The notes: generated by a model from the letters alone, not told the origin. Positions 1-8,151 are shown, counted from the stretch's first letter. The stretch: DNA of 21,304 nucleotides from JAHDFB01 sp964607315 (GCA_964607315.1 CAZSKA010000040.1:1-21304); one strand, 5' to 3'. Numbers and translations are program-made.

Positions 1-704
1 TCATAGAAGAAGTGCTCAGTTTGATCTTCAGAATTCCAATACTTCCCGTCTATAATTTCAAGGCTAGCTATTGAATAGTCAAGTTCTTTTATTTTAATTG
101 ATAATTTATCAGAAATAATTTTTTTCATTTCCTCTGCTTCAAATAGAAGTTTATCTCCGTAAGGATTAACATTAAAAAAAACTGACTTTTTATTTAATTT
201 CTTAAACTCGTCAAGATTCTTTTTATTTTCAAAACAATAAATAGAAGAAAAGCTATCAAAATATGCAAATCCAATATAATTCTCAATTATAAACGATTCA
301 TTTGCTTTAAATTCAATTTTTGGGTCAATGTTGAACTTCTTTATAAAATTTTCACATGTAAATTCTTTATAATCTATAATCCTTCTATTTGTTCCTATGA
401 AACTACGTATTTGAAACAAATCTTCATTCTTATTCTTTTGTTTCTTATTACGATATGCCATATCTAAATAACATTCAAAATCGTCAACTGATTTGTATAA
501 ATTGAAACAATAAGTTTCCTCATTCAAAATAAAAACATAATTTTCATTGATCAAAAAAGCATCAAAATCGTAGTCGTGTTTATATACTTTAAATTCAAAG
601 GTGCTTTTTAGAAATAAATATTCATCTTTCTCAAGAATAGCTAATTCATATGCATTAGGCTTTTCTCCATATTTCTTAAATTCAAAGTTTTCTATCCGAC
701 ACAT
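1..704 (-). CDS. Hypothetical protein, truncated by the window edge
   Basis: An open reading frame runs leftward from an ATG at 704-702 for 234 codons without a stop and leaves the window at base 1, so the C-terminus is missing. The start is fixed by an in-frame TGA four codons upstream. The translation (beginning MCRIENFEFKKYGEKPNAYE) is rich in Phe, Tyr, Lys, Asn and acidic residues. It has no signal peptide, no membrane segment and no motif I recognise. The amino-acid composition and the long open frame in AT-rich DNA argue for a real gene. It lies about 80 bp downstream of the broken lipoprotein gene on the same strand, in a stretch that looks like fast-evolving accessory sequence. Function unknown. 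Confidence 0.6.
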   Translation of the reverse strand, partial: MCRIENFEFKKYGEKPNAYELAILEKDEYLFLKSTFEFKVYKHDYDFDAFLINENYVFILNEETYCFNLYKSVDDFECYLDMAYRNKKQKNKNEDLFQIRSFIGTNRRIIDYKEFTCENFIKKFNIDPKIEFKANESFIIENYIGFAYFDSFSSIYCFENKKNLDEFKKLNKKSVFFNVNPYGDKLLFEAEEMKKIISDKLSIKIKELDYSIASLEIIDGKYWNSEDQTEHFFY

Positions 705-782
705 AAATTTATTTTTTCATAATCGTTTCAAGATAATTTAATTACCCATTTAAACCAAGTATTGCTGCAATGGGTTCTGTTT

Positions 783-1181
783 CTAATTTAAGCTGTTGCC
801 TAAGGAATCACACAGTGGTTCAGACAAAAATAGATCCCAACATTTTTTCGTTTTACATCCAAAAATATGTTCATTGTGAGCATTAATCTCTATTAACCAA
901 CCACCTGAATTAATTTCATGATTTTCTCTAATAATACTGCATTCCCATTCGCCATAACAGTAGTTCCAATCTTGTGGACTAATTTCTTTCATTAAAACAA
1001 GAACAGTTTGGAAACCTAATTTATCGATGTTATTTTTACAACTAATACAAGAAATATTTTTTTTAACAATGAATGAATCTATCCTCGTATTCTAATTATT
1101 CTTGTTAACAGGCACCTCATTTCTAGGGTGATTAACACAAGAAAAAAGTGCAATTCCTAAAACTATAATTAATATTTTCAT
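783..1181 (-). pseudogene. Small Cys-rich lipoprotein gene interrupted by an in-frame TAG
   Basis: From ATG 1181-1179 the frame encodes a typical lipoprotein signal peptide, MKILIIVLGIALFSC, with lipobox LFSC and the acylated Cys at residue 15. After 29 codons it meets TAG at 1094-1092. The same frame then continues without another stop for 102 codons to TAG at 785-783. The downstream part contains CISC soon after the stop and four more Cys residues further on. The lower ORF alone (Met at 992) has no signal peptide and starts mid-protein, so the two halves read as one lipoprotein of about 132 residues broken by one nonsense codon. It could be a recent pseudogene or a base-call error; readthrough is a less likely third option. 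The function of the mature domain is not recognised. Confidence 0.65.
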
Positions 1182-1331
1182 ATTCAAAAACCAATTGCTT
1201 TTTTTTACAACACCGCCTTCGCCTTCTGATTTTCTTTAGATTGTTTCGTGAGGATAAACTTGACTTCTGTTTAAATCATATCTGTACATCAACCAATTAA
1301 CTAGTAAAAGAGTTGAGTTCTCTTGAGTAGC

Positions 1332-1368
1332 TATTATTGTATATATCCTAATGGAGTCTACAATAATA
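1332..1368. repeat. 10-bp inverted repeat in the gap downstream of the thiolase
   Basis: TATTATTGTA (1332-1341) and TACAATAATA (1359-1368) form a perfect inverted repeat with a 17-base spacer. No T-run follows on either strand, so it is not a convincing terminator. The rest of 1182-1437 shows nothing else I can support as a gene or RNA. Confidence 0.3.
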
Positions 1369-1437
1369 AAACCTTTCACATTTTTGATTTATTCGAATAA
1401 TTTAAAAAAAGATAAAATAAATTACTCTCTCTTTTCC

Positions 1438-2646
1438 CTATACTCGCTCTATCACACTAGCGTATCCTTGACCAACACCCACGCACATGGTAACTAGAGC
1501 ATAGCGCTTTCCGGTTAATTGTAATTCTAAGGCTGCTGAATGCATGATTCTGGTACCTGAAACTCCTAATGGGTGGCCTATTGCGATGGCTCCTCCGTTT
1601 GGATTAATCCTTGGATCATCATCTTTCAGTCCAAGTTCTCTTGTACATGCTAATGACTGTGCTGCGAAGGCTTCATTTAACTCTATGACATCCATATTAT
1701 CAATTGACAAACCCGCTTTTTTCAGAGCTTTTTGTGAAGCATAAACTGGACCAATACCCATAATTCTTGGTTCTACTCCTACCACGGCAGAACTGACGAT
1801 TCTTGCCATAGGTTTTAGGGCATATTGTTTTACTGCATCTTCAGAAGCTACTATTACAGCAGCAGCTCCATCATTTAGTCCCGATGCATTTCCTGCAGTA
1901 ACTGTACCTCCATCCTTTTTGAATGCTGTTCTTAATTTACCTAGAACCTCAAGAGAAGAATTTGGTTTGATGAATTCATCTTGATCGAAGATTATTGGGT
2001 CGGCTTTTCTTTGTGGTATTGTTACAGCTACAATCTCTTTTGCTAAGCGACCTTCTCTTTGGGCGGAAGCCGCTTTCTGCTGAGACCATAAAGCAAATTC
2101 ATCCTGATCTTCTCGAGAAATATTAAACATTTCAGCAAGATTTTCAGCCGTAACTCCCATACCATCTGTGCCGTATAATTCCTTCATTTTCTTATTCACA
2201 AAACGCCATCCAAAACTACTATCATGCATTTGTGCATCGCGCCCAAAAGCCCTAGAAACCTTAGAAATCACCCATGGACCTCTTGTCATATGTTCCACTC
2301 CTCCCGCAATAAATACATCACCATCTCCTGCTTTGATTGCTCTATTTGCATGAATAATAGCAGACATACCACTAGAGCATAATCTATTTATGGTTTCACC
2401 TGGTACGGACCATGGAAGACCTGCAAGAAGAGCACACATTCTGGCTACGTTTCTATTATCCTCACCTGCTTGATTTGCACAGCCAAAGATTACGTCGTCA
2501 TAAGCATCCAATGGAATATTGGAATGTCTTTCTGTAATAGCTTTTATAGGAATGGCACCCAGATCATCGGTTCTAACAGGTGATAATGTACCTGTGAATT
2601 TTCCAAAAGCTGTTCTAACTCCATCTATAATAAAAGCATCTTTCAT
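1438..2646 (-). CDS. Acetyl-CoA acyltransferase (thiolase, PcaF/PaaJ-like)
   Basis: This 402-residue protein is a full-length degradative thiolase, which splits 3-oxoacyl-CoA with CoA to acetyl-CoA and a shortened acyl-CoA. Visible catalytic residues are the nucleophile Cys90 in NRLCSSGM, His358 in GGAIAIGHPLGVSG, and Cys388 in CVGVGQG. The N-terminal region (RTDDLGAIPIKA, GCANQAGEDNRNVARM) resembles 3-oxoadipyl-CoA thiolases. No beta-ketoadipate or phenylacetate genes lie nearby, so fatty-acid beta-oxidation is equally possible. Its ATG overlaps the stop of the helicase gene by one base (TAATG), so the two are probably translationally coupled and co-transcribed. I see no strong intrinsic terminator after the TAG at 1440-1438. 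Confidence 0.92.
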   Translation of the reverse strand: MKDAFIIDGVRTAFGKFTGTLSPVRTDDLGAIPIKAITERHSNIPLDAYDDVIFGCANQAGEDNRNVARMCALLAGLPWSVPGETINRLCSSGMSAIIHANRAIKAGDGDVFIAGGVEHMTRGPWVISKVSRAFGRDAQMHDSSFGWRFVNKKMKELYGTDGMGVTAENLAEMFNISREDQDEFALWSQQKAASAQREGRLAKEIVAVTIPQRKADPIIFDQDEFIKPNSSLEVLGKLRTAFKKDGGTVTAGNASGLNDGAAAVIVASEDAVKQYALKPMARIVSSAVVGVEPRIMGIGPVYASQKALKKAGLSIDNMDVIELNEAFAAQSLACTRELGLKDDDPRINPNGGAIAIGHPLGVSGTRIMHSAALELQLTGKRYALVTMCVGVGQGYASVIERV

Positions 2647-3875
2647 TACCTTCTTTTTTTATTCTTTGAGTAATTTCTATTGTTTCCTTTTCGACCTTTT
2701 CCTCCGCCACCTCCATATGGTTTACGCGGATTCCATTCAGGAGAGGTTCCCATTTCTTCAGGAACATTAAGTTTGATAACTTCTTGTTCTATAAGTTTTT
2801 CAATTTTTGAAAACTTAAACATATCGTCTTGATTCACTAATGTTATAGCAACTCCGGTAGTGTCTGCTCTGGCTGTTCTACCAATTCTGTGCACATAATC
2901 TTCCGCATCTCTTGGAACATCATAATTAATAACCAAGTTGATATCAGCTACATCAATTCCTCTCGACAAAACATCGGTAGCAACAAGAACTCTTGTTTGT
3001 TTAGATTTGAATTTACGGAGTGCCGCTTCCCTATCGCCTTGAACCAAATCACTTGATACAGCTTGAACTTCATATCCTTGATTTGATATAGCTCTTACGA
3101 TACTGCTTACGTTTTTCTTAGTTGAAGAGAAGATAATAATAGACGTGTAAGCAGGTTTATCATTGATTAATTTTCTAATCAATTTTGCTTTTTGTTCATC
3201 ATGAGCTAGATAAGCTGCTTGTAAAATCCCCTTGGAAGGTTTCGAAATAGCGATATTTATTTCCACTGGATCTTTCAACATTGCTTTAGAAAGTTTCCTG
3301 ATTTTAGGAGGCATTGTAGCGCTAAATAATAGATTAATTCGCTTTTTTGGCAAATGTCTAACAATTCGCATAATGTCATCATGGAATCCCATGTCCAACA
3401 TACGATCGGCCTCATCTAAAATAAGATATTCTACCTCAGAAAAGTCTGTATATTTAAAATTCAAGTGCGTAATTAGCTTACCAGGAGTTGCCACCACGAT
3501 GTCAGCACCATGAGACAAAGCTTTCTTTTCTGCCTCAAATTCTTGGCCACTTGTTCCTCCATAAACTGGAATTGTTCCCACACCCGCGAAATAGGAAAAA
3601 GCTTGAATTTGCTGATCTATTTGGATCACTAATTCTCTTGTGGGAGCGATAACTACACAGCGAGATTTATTAGAAGGTCTCTCTGAAAGTTGGTTTAATA
3701 CTGGTAATATAAAGGCTGCTGTTTTCCCTGTTCCCGTTTGGGCGCAAGCCAATAAATCTTTACTATCTAAAATTGCAGGAATTGCCTGTTCTTGGATGGG
3801 CGTTGCTTTTTCGAAACCCATGTAGTATAGAGCATCTTTAATTTTGTCATTGAGACCGAGCTCGTCAAATGTCAT
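2646..3875 (-). CDS. rhlE: DEAD-box ATP-dependent RNA helicase, RhlE type
   Basis: This 409-residue cytosolic RNA helicase unwinds or remodels RNA using ATP, typically in ribosome assembly or RNA decay and at low temperature. The motifs appear in order: Q-motif around FEKATPIQEQ (21-30), motif I AQTGTGKT (45-52), PTREL (78-82), TPGKL (130-134), DEAD (154-157), SAT (185-187), a motif V region ending DVLSRGIDVAD (301-311), and HRIGRTAR (329-336). The short basic tail contains GGGGG and many Lys/Arg/Asn residues, as in RhlE-type enzymes. It is preceded by its own good promoter match (3924-3954) inside the Fur-helicase gap, and followed by the one-base-overlapping thiolase gene. RhlE rather than DeaD or SrmB is judged from length and tail. 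Confidence 0.93.
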   Translation of the reverse strand: MTFDELGLNDKIKDALYYMGFEKATPIQEQAIPAILDSKDLLACAQTGTGKTAAFILPVLNQLSERPSNKSRCVVIAPTRELVIQIDQQIQAFSYFAGVGTIPVYGGTSGQEFEAEKKALSHGADIVVATPGKLITHLNFKYTDFSEVEYLILDEADRMLDMGFHDDIMRIVRHLPKKRINLLFSATMPPKIRKLSKAMLKDPVEINIAISKPSKGILQAAYLAHDEQKAKLIRKLINDKPAYTSIIIFSSTKKNVSSIVRAISNQGYEVQAVSSDLVQGDREAALRKFKSKQTRVLVATDVLSRGIDVADINLVINYDVPRDAEDYVHRIGRTARADTTGVAITLVNQDDMFKFSKIEKLIEQEVIKLNVPEEMGTSPEWNPRKPYGGGGGKGRKGNNRNYSKNKKRR

Positions 3876-3908
3876 ATGTATTTTTTAGTTGTCATGTCTT
3901 TGGAAATT

Positions 3909-3927
3909 TTTGGGCTTTAAGCCCAAA
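3909..3927. repeat. Palindrome copy 1 (TTTGGGCTT-T-AAGCCCAAA)
   Basis: A perfect 9-bp inverted repeat with a one-base centre lies between the Fur-family gene and the helicase. T residues precede it and A residues follow, on both strands, which is the opposite of an intrinsic terminator. It overlaps the -7 box and the expected transcription start of the predicted helicase promoter, so an operator role is conceivable. It belongs to a dispersed family (see also 7722, 12687, 15393, 18043, 19310). Confidence 0.6.
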
Positions 3928-3954
3928 GGTAATTACGATTTTTTATGTTCACAA
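3924..3954 (-). promoter_or_regulatory. Bacteroidota-type promoter for helicase-thiolase
   Basis: On the minus strand, TTG (3954-3952) is followed after exactly 20 bases by TACCTTTG (3931-3924). This matches the Bacteroidota primary-sigma pattern of -33 TTG and -7 TAnnTTTG. Transcription would begin near 3918, giving a leader of about 45 bases before ATG 3875. The -33 half lies at the end of the Fur-family gene. The palindrome at 3909-3927 overlaps the TTTG of the -7 box. Confidence 0.55.
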
Positions 3955-4406
3955 GCGCTTTCACACTTACCATACAGATTCAAATTATGGTGCGTTACCT
4001 TAAACTGTAGCATTTCACCCATCATATTTTTGATGTTTTGAATCCTCGGATCACAAAATTCGAGCACTTTCCCACAATCGACACAAATTAGGTGATCGTG
4101 CTGTTTGTAACCATAGCTTTTTTCATACTGTGTAACGTTTTTCCCAAATTGGTGCTTGGTAATCAAATCACAAGCTACTAATAATTCAAGGGTATTATAG
4201 ACAGTAGCTCTACTCACTCTATAATGCTGAGTTTTCATATGAATGAATAGTACCTCTGCATCGAAATGATCGGTACGTTTATAAATTTCTTCAAGTATAG
4301 CGAAGCGTTCAGGAGTTTTCCTCAAATTATTTGTTTCCATATAATTTGTGAAAATAGCTTTCGCTTCTTGAAATAATTCTTCGTTAAAGGTTGAACTAGC
4401 TTCCAT
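3933..4406 (-). CDS. Fur-family metal- or peroxide-responsive repressor
   Basis: This 157-residue DNA-binding protein has the Fur/PerR/Zur layout. A winged helix comes first (YRVSRATVYNTLELLVACDLI, about 62-82, recognition helix SRATVYNTL). It is followed by a His-rich metal site (QHDHLICVDCG, His103 and His105) and a structural zinc site of two pairs, Cys108/Cys111 and Cys148/Cys152. His139-His140 add further ligands. Such proteins repress iron, zinc or oxidative-stress genes when metal-loaded; the sequence alone does not say which metal. The start overlaps the end of the RelA/SpoT gene by 11 bases, so the two are one transcription unit. Confidence 0.9.
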   Translation of the reverse strand: MEASSTFNEELFQEAKAIFTNYMETNNLRKTPERFAILEEIYKRTDHFDAEVLFIHMKTQHYRVSRATVYNTLELLVACDLITKHQFGKNVTQYEKSYGYKQHDHLICVDCGKVLEFCDPRIQNIKNMMGEMLQFKVTHHNLNLYGKCESACEHKKS

Positions 4407-6645
4407 CTTTATTTACTTTTCGCACGACATTAGAAATACCCTCTATTTCCTTTAGTGCTTGAATGGCAACATTTAGTTGATCAGTATTAATTACAACGAT
4501 ACCAATATTTCCTTCAAAATAGCCTTCTTGACCAGCAATACTGAAATTTCTAATGTTAATTCCTAATTGATTACTGATGATATCTGAAATTTTTTGGATG
4601 ACACCGATACCAGAGTCTACACCTGTAACAACTAAATCTACAACAAAGTTATTCTTTTTATCGCCAACCCATTCTGCTTTCAGTACTCTATAACCATAAT
4701 TAGCAATTAAATGGGTTGCATTTTTACAACTTGTGCGATGTATTTTCAGCCCTGCCATGGCAGTTAAGTAAGCAAAAATACTATCTCCTTCTACTGGATT
4801 ACAACAAGTTGCAAAGTTATATCCATAGGTATCAGCGGGTTCACCGTTAATGAGCAATTTAGCTTTCGCCAGCTTTGCTGCTTTTTTTGCATCCTCTTTC
4901 TTTGTTGAAGGATCTTCTTGAGGTGTGAGTTTATCTGATGTTTCTTCTTGAATTAATTTAAGTTGCTGGCTTTCAACAGAAAAAGCTTTCATGTCATTCG
5001 AAAGATTTATCTGATCTTGAGAAATCGCGAAGTAAAGGTCTGGTCGTGATATGAATCCAAAGTGCTTAACTAGCATATCCACGTTATCTTCGAAATTGAC
5101 TTTCATATTTTTCAACTTCCGCATCAAAGCTTCTTTTCCTAGCTCTCCTTTCTTACGACGCTCTTCCTTCATAGCGTTACGAATTTTCGCACGCGCTTTT
5201 CCTGTCACAACAATCTTCAACCAATCTTCAGTAGGTTTTTGATTTTTATTGGTGGTCACAAATATCTGATCCCCGTTTTGGAGTTTATACCCCATGGGAA
5301 CTAGTTTATTATTGACTTTTAAAGCAGTTGCATGATAACCTACTTCAGAATGTATATCAAAAGCAAAATCCAGGGCAGTTGCTCCTTTAGGTAGGATACG
5401 CATATCTCCTTTTGGAGTAAAAACGTAAACTTCTTCGTTGAATAAATTCTTTTTGAAATCATTGATGAATTCCAGGGCATCACTATTAGATGTATCAAGG
5501 ATATCTCTAACATTATCAAGCCACACATCAAAGACTGAATTGTTTGATTTTATTCCTTTGTATTTCCAGTGAGCAGCGAAACCACGTTCAGCAATTTCAT
5601 CCATACGTTCAGTACGAATCTGCACTTCCACATATTTCCCAAAAGGTCCAATAACAGTTGTATGCAGGGATTCATAACCATTCCCTTTAGGAGTGGTTAT
5701 CCAATCTTTTAATCTCTCCGGAATTGGTTTATAAACATCCGTAATAATGGAATACATCGCCCAACAAGCCGTTTTTTCTTTATCGGGTTCAACGTCCAAA
5801 ATTACACGAACGGCGAATAAATCGTAAATCTGTTCAAAAGGTACTTTCTTCGTTCTAATTTTATTAGCGATAGAAGAAATACTTTTAGGTCGGTACAGAA
5901 TACGGTATTTGATTTCTGTTTCTTCAAAGTTAGTTTCTAGAGGGCGAATGAATTCTTTGATATATTTCTGTCGCTCCGCATCGGTGTTGGCAAGTTTTTC
6001 AGTAATTTCCTTATAAAATTCAGCTTCTTGGATTTGCATGATGATATCCTGAAACTCCGTTTTAAGTTTATACAAACCCAGTCTATGGGCTAAAGGTGCA
6101 TAGATATATTCCGTTTCAGCGGCAATTTTAAGTTGCTTATGTCTAGGCATAGCGCCTAGAGTTCTCATGTTATGCACTCTGTCTGCCATTTTAATAAGAA
6201 CCACACGTACATCTTCAACAAGAGTGGAAATTACTTTCTTAAAATTTTCAGCTTGAGGACTCTCGGAATTGTTATACATTCCGTCGAGTTTGGTTAATCC
6301 GTCTACAATTTTAGTAATCTTTTCACCGAAGGCTTCACGGATTTGTTCTAAGGTATAAGGTGTATCTTCTACAACATCATGAAGAATGGCACAAATTACA
6401 GCAGTGGGACCAAGACCTATTTCTTGATAACAAATGCGAGCAACTTCTAAAGGGTGAAACAAGTAAGGTTCACCTGACTTACGTCTTTGTTTGGAGTGCC
6501 CATCATAAGCAATTTGGTATGCTTTTTCGAGTAATTCCAAATCATTACCAGTAAGAGAAGGTTCAACAACTCTTTTCAATTCATTAAAGACAGACTGGAG
6601 GTCCTCATGTTCAACTTTGCTTATGGCTGTTGAAGATACTGGCAT
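4396..6645 (-). CDS. rel: Bifunctional (p)ppGpp synthetase/hydrolase, RelA/SpoT
   Basis: This 749-residue long RSH enzyme makes and degrades the stringent-response alarmones (p)ppGpp. The hydrolase HD domain is intact, with His64 in LFHPLEVA and HDVVED at 89-94 (His89, Asp90, Glu93, Asp94). The synthetase domain carries RLKDWITTPKGNGYESLHTT (about 311-330) and VEVQIRT. A TGS domain follows at about 406-466 (EVYVFTPKGD to NGDQIFVTT), then the conserved Cys/His region (TCCNPVEGDSI, HRTSC) and a C-terminal ACT domain. Both active sites therefore look functional, as expected where a single RSH does both jobs. It is the first gene of the leftward run and overlaps the Fur-family gene by 11 bases. 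No clear promoter match was found upstream. Confidence 0.96.
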   Translation of the reverse strand: MPVSSTAISKVEHEDLQSVFNELKRVVEPSLTGNDLELLEKAYQIAYDGHSKQRRKSGEPYLFHPLEVARICYQEIGLGPTAVICAILHDVVEDTPYTLEQIREAFGEKITKIVDGLTKLDGMYNNSESPQAENFKKVISTLVEDVRVVLIKMADRVHNMRTLGAMPRHKQLKIAAETEYIYAPLAHRLGLYKLKTEFQDIIMQIQEAEFYKEITEKLANTDAERQKYIKEFIRPLETNFEETEIKYRILYRPKSISSIANKIRTKKVPFEQIYDLFAVRVILDVEPDKEKTACWAMYSIITDVYKPIPERLKDWITTPKGNGYESLHTTVIGPFGKYVEVQIRTERMDEIAERGFAAHWKYKGIKSNNSVFDVWLDNVRDILDTSNSDALEFINDFKKNLFNEEVYVFTPKGDMRILPKGATALDFAFDIHSEVGYHATALKVNNKLVPMGYKLQNGDQIFVTTNKNQKPTEDWLKIVVTGKARAKIRNAMKEERRKKGELGKEALMRKLKNMKVNFEDNVDMLVKHFGFISRPDLYFAISQDQINLSNDMKAFSVESQQLKLIQEETSDKLTPQEDPSTKKEDAKKAAKLAKAKLLINGEPADTYGYNFATCCNPVEGDSIFAYLTAMAGLKIHRTSCKNATHLIANYGYRVLKAEWVGDKKNNFVVDLVVTGVDSGIGVIQKISDIISNQLGINIRNFSIAGQEGYFEGNIGIVVINTDQLNVAIQALKEIEGISNVVRKVNKDGS

Positions 6646-6952
6646 TTATACAATTTAAATTTGGGGTAAAAATAGGGCTAATTATTCATTATTTTATTTT
6701 AACTCGAATTATAGCTTAGAAAATATATTGTGATTTGAACTACCAATGAAATAGAAGCAATGTCTACTTTTAATTAATTTACAAAACGAAGATTAAAATT
6801 CCTATTCAAAAGCTAATATTTAATGGGTAGTTCATTTCTTATTACTTAATATCTAAAGTAGAATAGGAGTCTGAGTATAATAAAGGATGAAATAAAAAGA
6901 AAGCAAGAAAGAATTTTGACAAGGAAAAGCTAGAGGGTATTGAAGATTTAGG
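6646..6952. other. Divergent intergenic region, AT-rich
   Basis: This gap of roughly 300 bases separates the leftward RelA/SpoT gene from the rightward TauE-type gene and should hold both promoters. Only the -7 box for the rightward gene (6953-6960) is convincing. I see no RNA gene, repeat or small ORF here. Confidence 0.5.
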
Positions 6953-6960
6953 TACTTTTG
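6953..6960 (+). promoter_or_regulatory. -7 box TACTTTTG for the TauE-type gene
   Basis: TACTTTTG matches TAnnTTTG exactly and ends only four bases before ATG 6965, so transcription would start at or next to the start codon (leaderless or nearly so). No TTG lies at the usual 20-base spacing; the nearest is at 6916-6918, too far upstream, so the match is incomplete. Confidence 0.45.
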
Positions 6961-6964
6961 CGCG

Positions 6965-7732
6965 ATGTTTGGTCCAGAGATAATATTTATAATTTTAGGA
7001 GGCTTAGTGGCGGGAGCTATTAATGCCCTTGCGGGATTTGGGTCTATAATTACTTTATACATTTTAATGGAGGTAATAGGATTGCCTCCTAGTATAGCGA
7101 ATGGAACAAATAGGGTAAATGTTTTTGCAAATGCATTTGCATCAACAGCAGGCTATGCTCAGAATAAAAAGCTAAAGTTAAAAAGGACATGGCCAATTAT
7201 TCCCATTGTGATAGGTGGTACGATATTAGGTTCATATTATGCTACCCAAATTAGTGATGAACATTTCCGTTTGATAGTAAGAGGATTGATAATTTTAGTG
7301 ACTCTTTTACTTTTTTTAAATCCTCGGAGATGGATTGTAAATGAATCAGCAGATACAAAACTAAATTGGTGGATTTTATCGCCAATTTTTTTAGTCCTAG
7401 GATTTTATGCTGGCCTTATTCAGGTGGGCTCGGGTTTATTTATTTTAGCAGCTTTGGTTTTAATAGGTAAGCGAGAGTTATTTGAAGCTAATGCGATGAA
7501 GGTCTTCATTATATTTATTTATTCATTTTTTGTGATATATACATTTCATGTAAACGGATTGATCGACTGGAAGGCTGGTGTAATATTAGCCATATCTCAG
7601 GCAGTTGGTGCGTATGTGACTTCGAGATTTGCACCTAGAATGAAGGACGCAAATAAGTGGGCATATAGATTATTGATATTAGTGGTATTATTTATATTAG
7701 GGAGAGAGGTGTATACTATTTTTTGGGCTTAG
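6965..7732 (+). CDS. TauE/SafE (DUF81) family membrane protein
   Basis: This 255-residue polytopic inner-membrane protein has about eight hydrophobic segments arranged as two repeats. The first begins FIILGGLVAGAINALAGFGS and the second FLVLGFYAGLIQVGSG. The glycine-rich loop with GAINALAG and the GxxG-rich second half are typical of the TauE/SafE family, which exports organic sulfur or sulfite compounds or carries other anions. The substrate cannot be read from sequence. The start at 6965 fits the family N-terminus. The last codons, Phe-Trp-Ala-stop, lie inside a palindrome (7722-7739), so the C-terminus may have been set by insertion of that repeat. The gene stands alone, with a repeat-rich stretch downstream. 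Confidence 0.85.
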   Translation: MFGPEIIFIILGGLVAGAINALAGFGSIITLYILMEVIGLPPSIANGTNRVNVFANAFASTAGYAQNKKLKLKRTWPIIPIVIGGTILGSYYATQISDEHFRLIVRGLIILVTLLLFLNPRRWIVNESADTKLNWWILSPIFLVLGFYAGLIQVGSGLFILAALVLIGKRELFEANAMKVFIIFIYSFFVIYTFHVNGLIDWKAGVILAISQAVGAYVTSRFAPRMKDANKWAYRLLILVVLFILGREVYTIFWA

Positions 7733-7739
7733 GCCCAAA
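7722..7739. repeat. Palindrome copy 2 (TTTGGGC-TTAG-GCCCAAA), contains the tauE-type stop codon
   Basis: The 7-bp arms are separated by TTAG; the TAG stop of the TauE-type gene is the centre of the palindrome. It starts 7 bp beyond the TGCAAAAAA end of the 7747-7819 repeat element, on that element's downstream side. Confidence 0.6.
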
Positions 7740-7746
7740 GGGTTTG

Positions 7747-7819
7747 TGCAAAAAATAAAGCTGAGCGGTATGTGTGGTGGGACTTTCAGGATTTAATAGC
7801 ATTAAAATTATAGTTCAAC
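7747..7819 (-). repeat. 73-bp spaced element, copy D
   Basis: Read on the minus strand, this copy holds GTTGAACTATAAT, the dyad TTTAATGCTATTAAA (7806-7792), TCCTGAAAG (7791-7783), 27 bases ending CTCAGCTTTA (7782-7756), and TTTTTTGCA (7755-7747). All block spacings equal those of the other four copies. It points toward the 3' end of the TauE-type gene, so as a promoter it would produce an antisense transcript. Confidence 0.75.
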
Positions 7820-7830
7820 TTTAAGTTCAA

Positions 7831-7858
7831 AGTTTATTATTCAATAAACTCATTTTTC
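7831..7858 (+). terminator. Possible weak terminator after the TauE-type gene
   Basis: AGTTTATT (7831-7838) and AATAAACT (7843-7850) pair around the loop ATTC and are followed by CATTTTTCTT. The stem is all A/T except its closing pairs, so efficiency is doubtful. Confidence 0.35.
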
Positions 7859-7873
7859 TTAATTTTCATTAGT

Positions 7874-8142
7874 TAACGTGAATAATGGATAAGGAATTTT
7901 ATCAGAAACCTTTTAAAGGGTTAGGATTGATTAAAAATTCAGAAGGATTTGCTATTACTATTTCGAAGAATTTCTAGGAAAATGATGACCCTTTAGAAGG
8001 TTTTATGAAATATTGACATTTCTACATCCATCTACATCGTTCGATTTCATTTACCTTAGCGCTGCTAAGGCAAACAAAATCAGCCTCGTATATGAATGTA
8101 TCTCTGCCAACTGATTTTATTCCTTATCCATTATTCACGTTA
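7874..8142. mobile_element. MITE-like 269-bp element with 32-bp inverted ends
   Basis: The arms at 7874-7905 and 8111-8142 are inverted copies starting TAACGTGAATAATGGATAAG. They match over 32 bp apart from a 3-base block (TTT versus AAA). The inside holds a second dyad at 8050-8074, TTTaCCTTAGC/GCTAAGGcAAA around GCT, and no transposase. No clear target-site duplication could be seen. Copies D and E of the 73-bp element flank it in the same orientation. It could be a non-autonomous transposon relic or an inverted duplication of a gene start, since both arms include ATGGATAAGGAA. Confidence 0.55.
7885..8016 (+). pseudogene. Remnant of a small gene inside the inverted-repeat element
   Basis: From ATG 7885 the frame reads MDKEFYQKPFKGLGLIKNSE and on to residue 30, meets TAG at 7975-7977, then continues ENDDPLEGFMKY to TGA at 8014-8016. 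The composition looks protein-like across the TAG, which suggests a decayed or truncated coding start rather than chance. I do not recognise the family. Confidence 0.3.
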
Positions 8143-8151
8143 GTTAAAAAA

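Noticed and set aside
1203..1265. Short minus-strand frame ending KENQKAKAVL as a gene remnant
   Set aside because: Only about 21 codons lie between stops, with no start and no recognisable family.
3909..3927. Palindrome as an intrinsic terminator of the Fur-family gene
   Set aside because: Its flanking polarity is T before and A after the stem on both strands, with no T-run after it, and it overlaps a good promoter.
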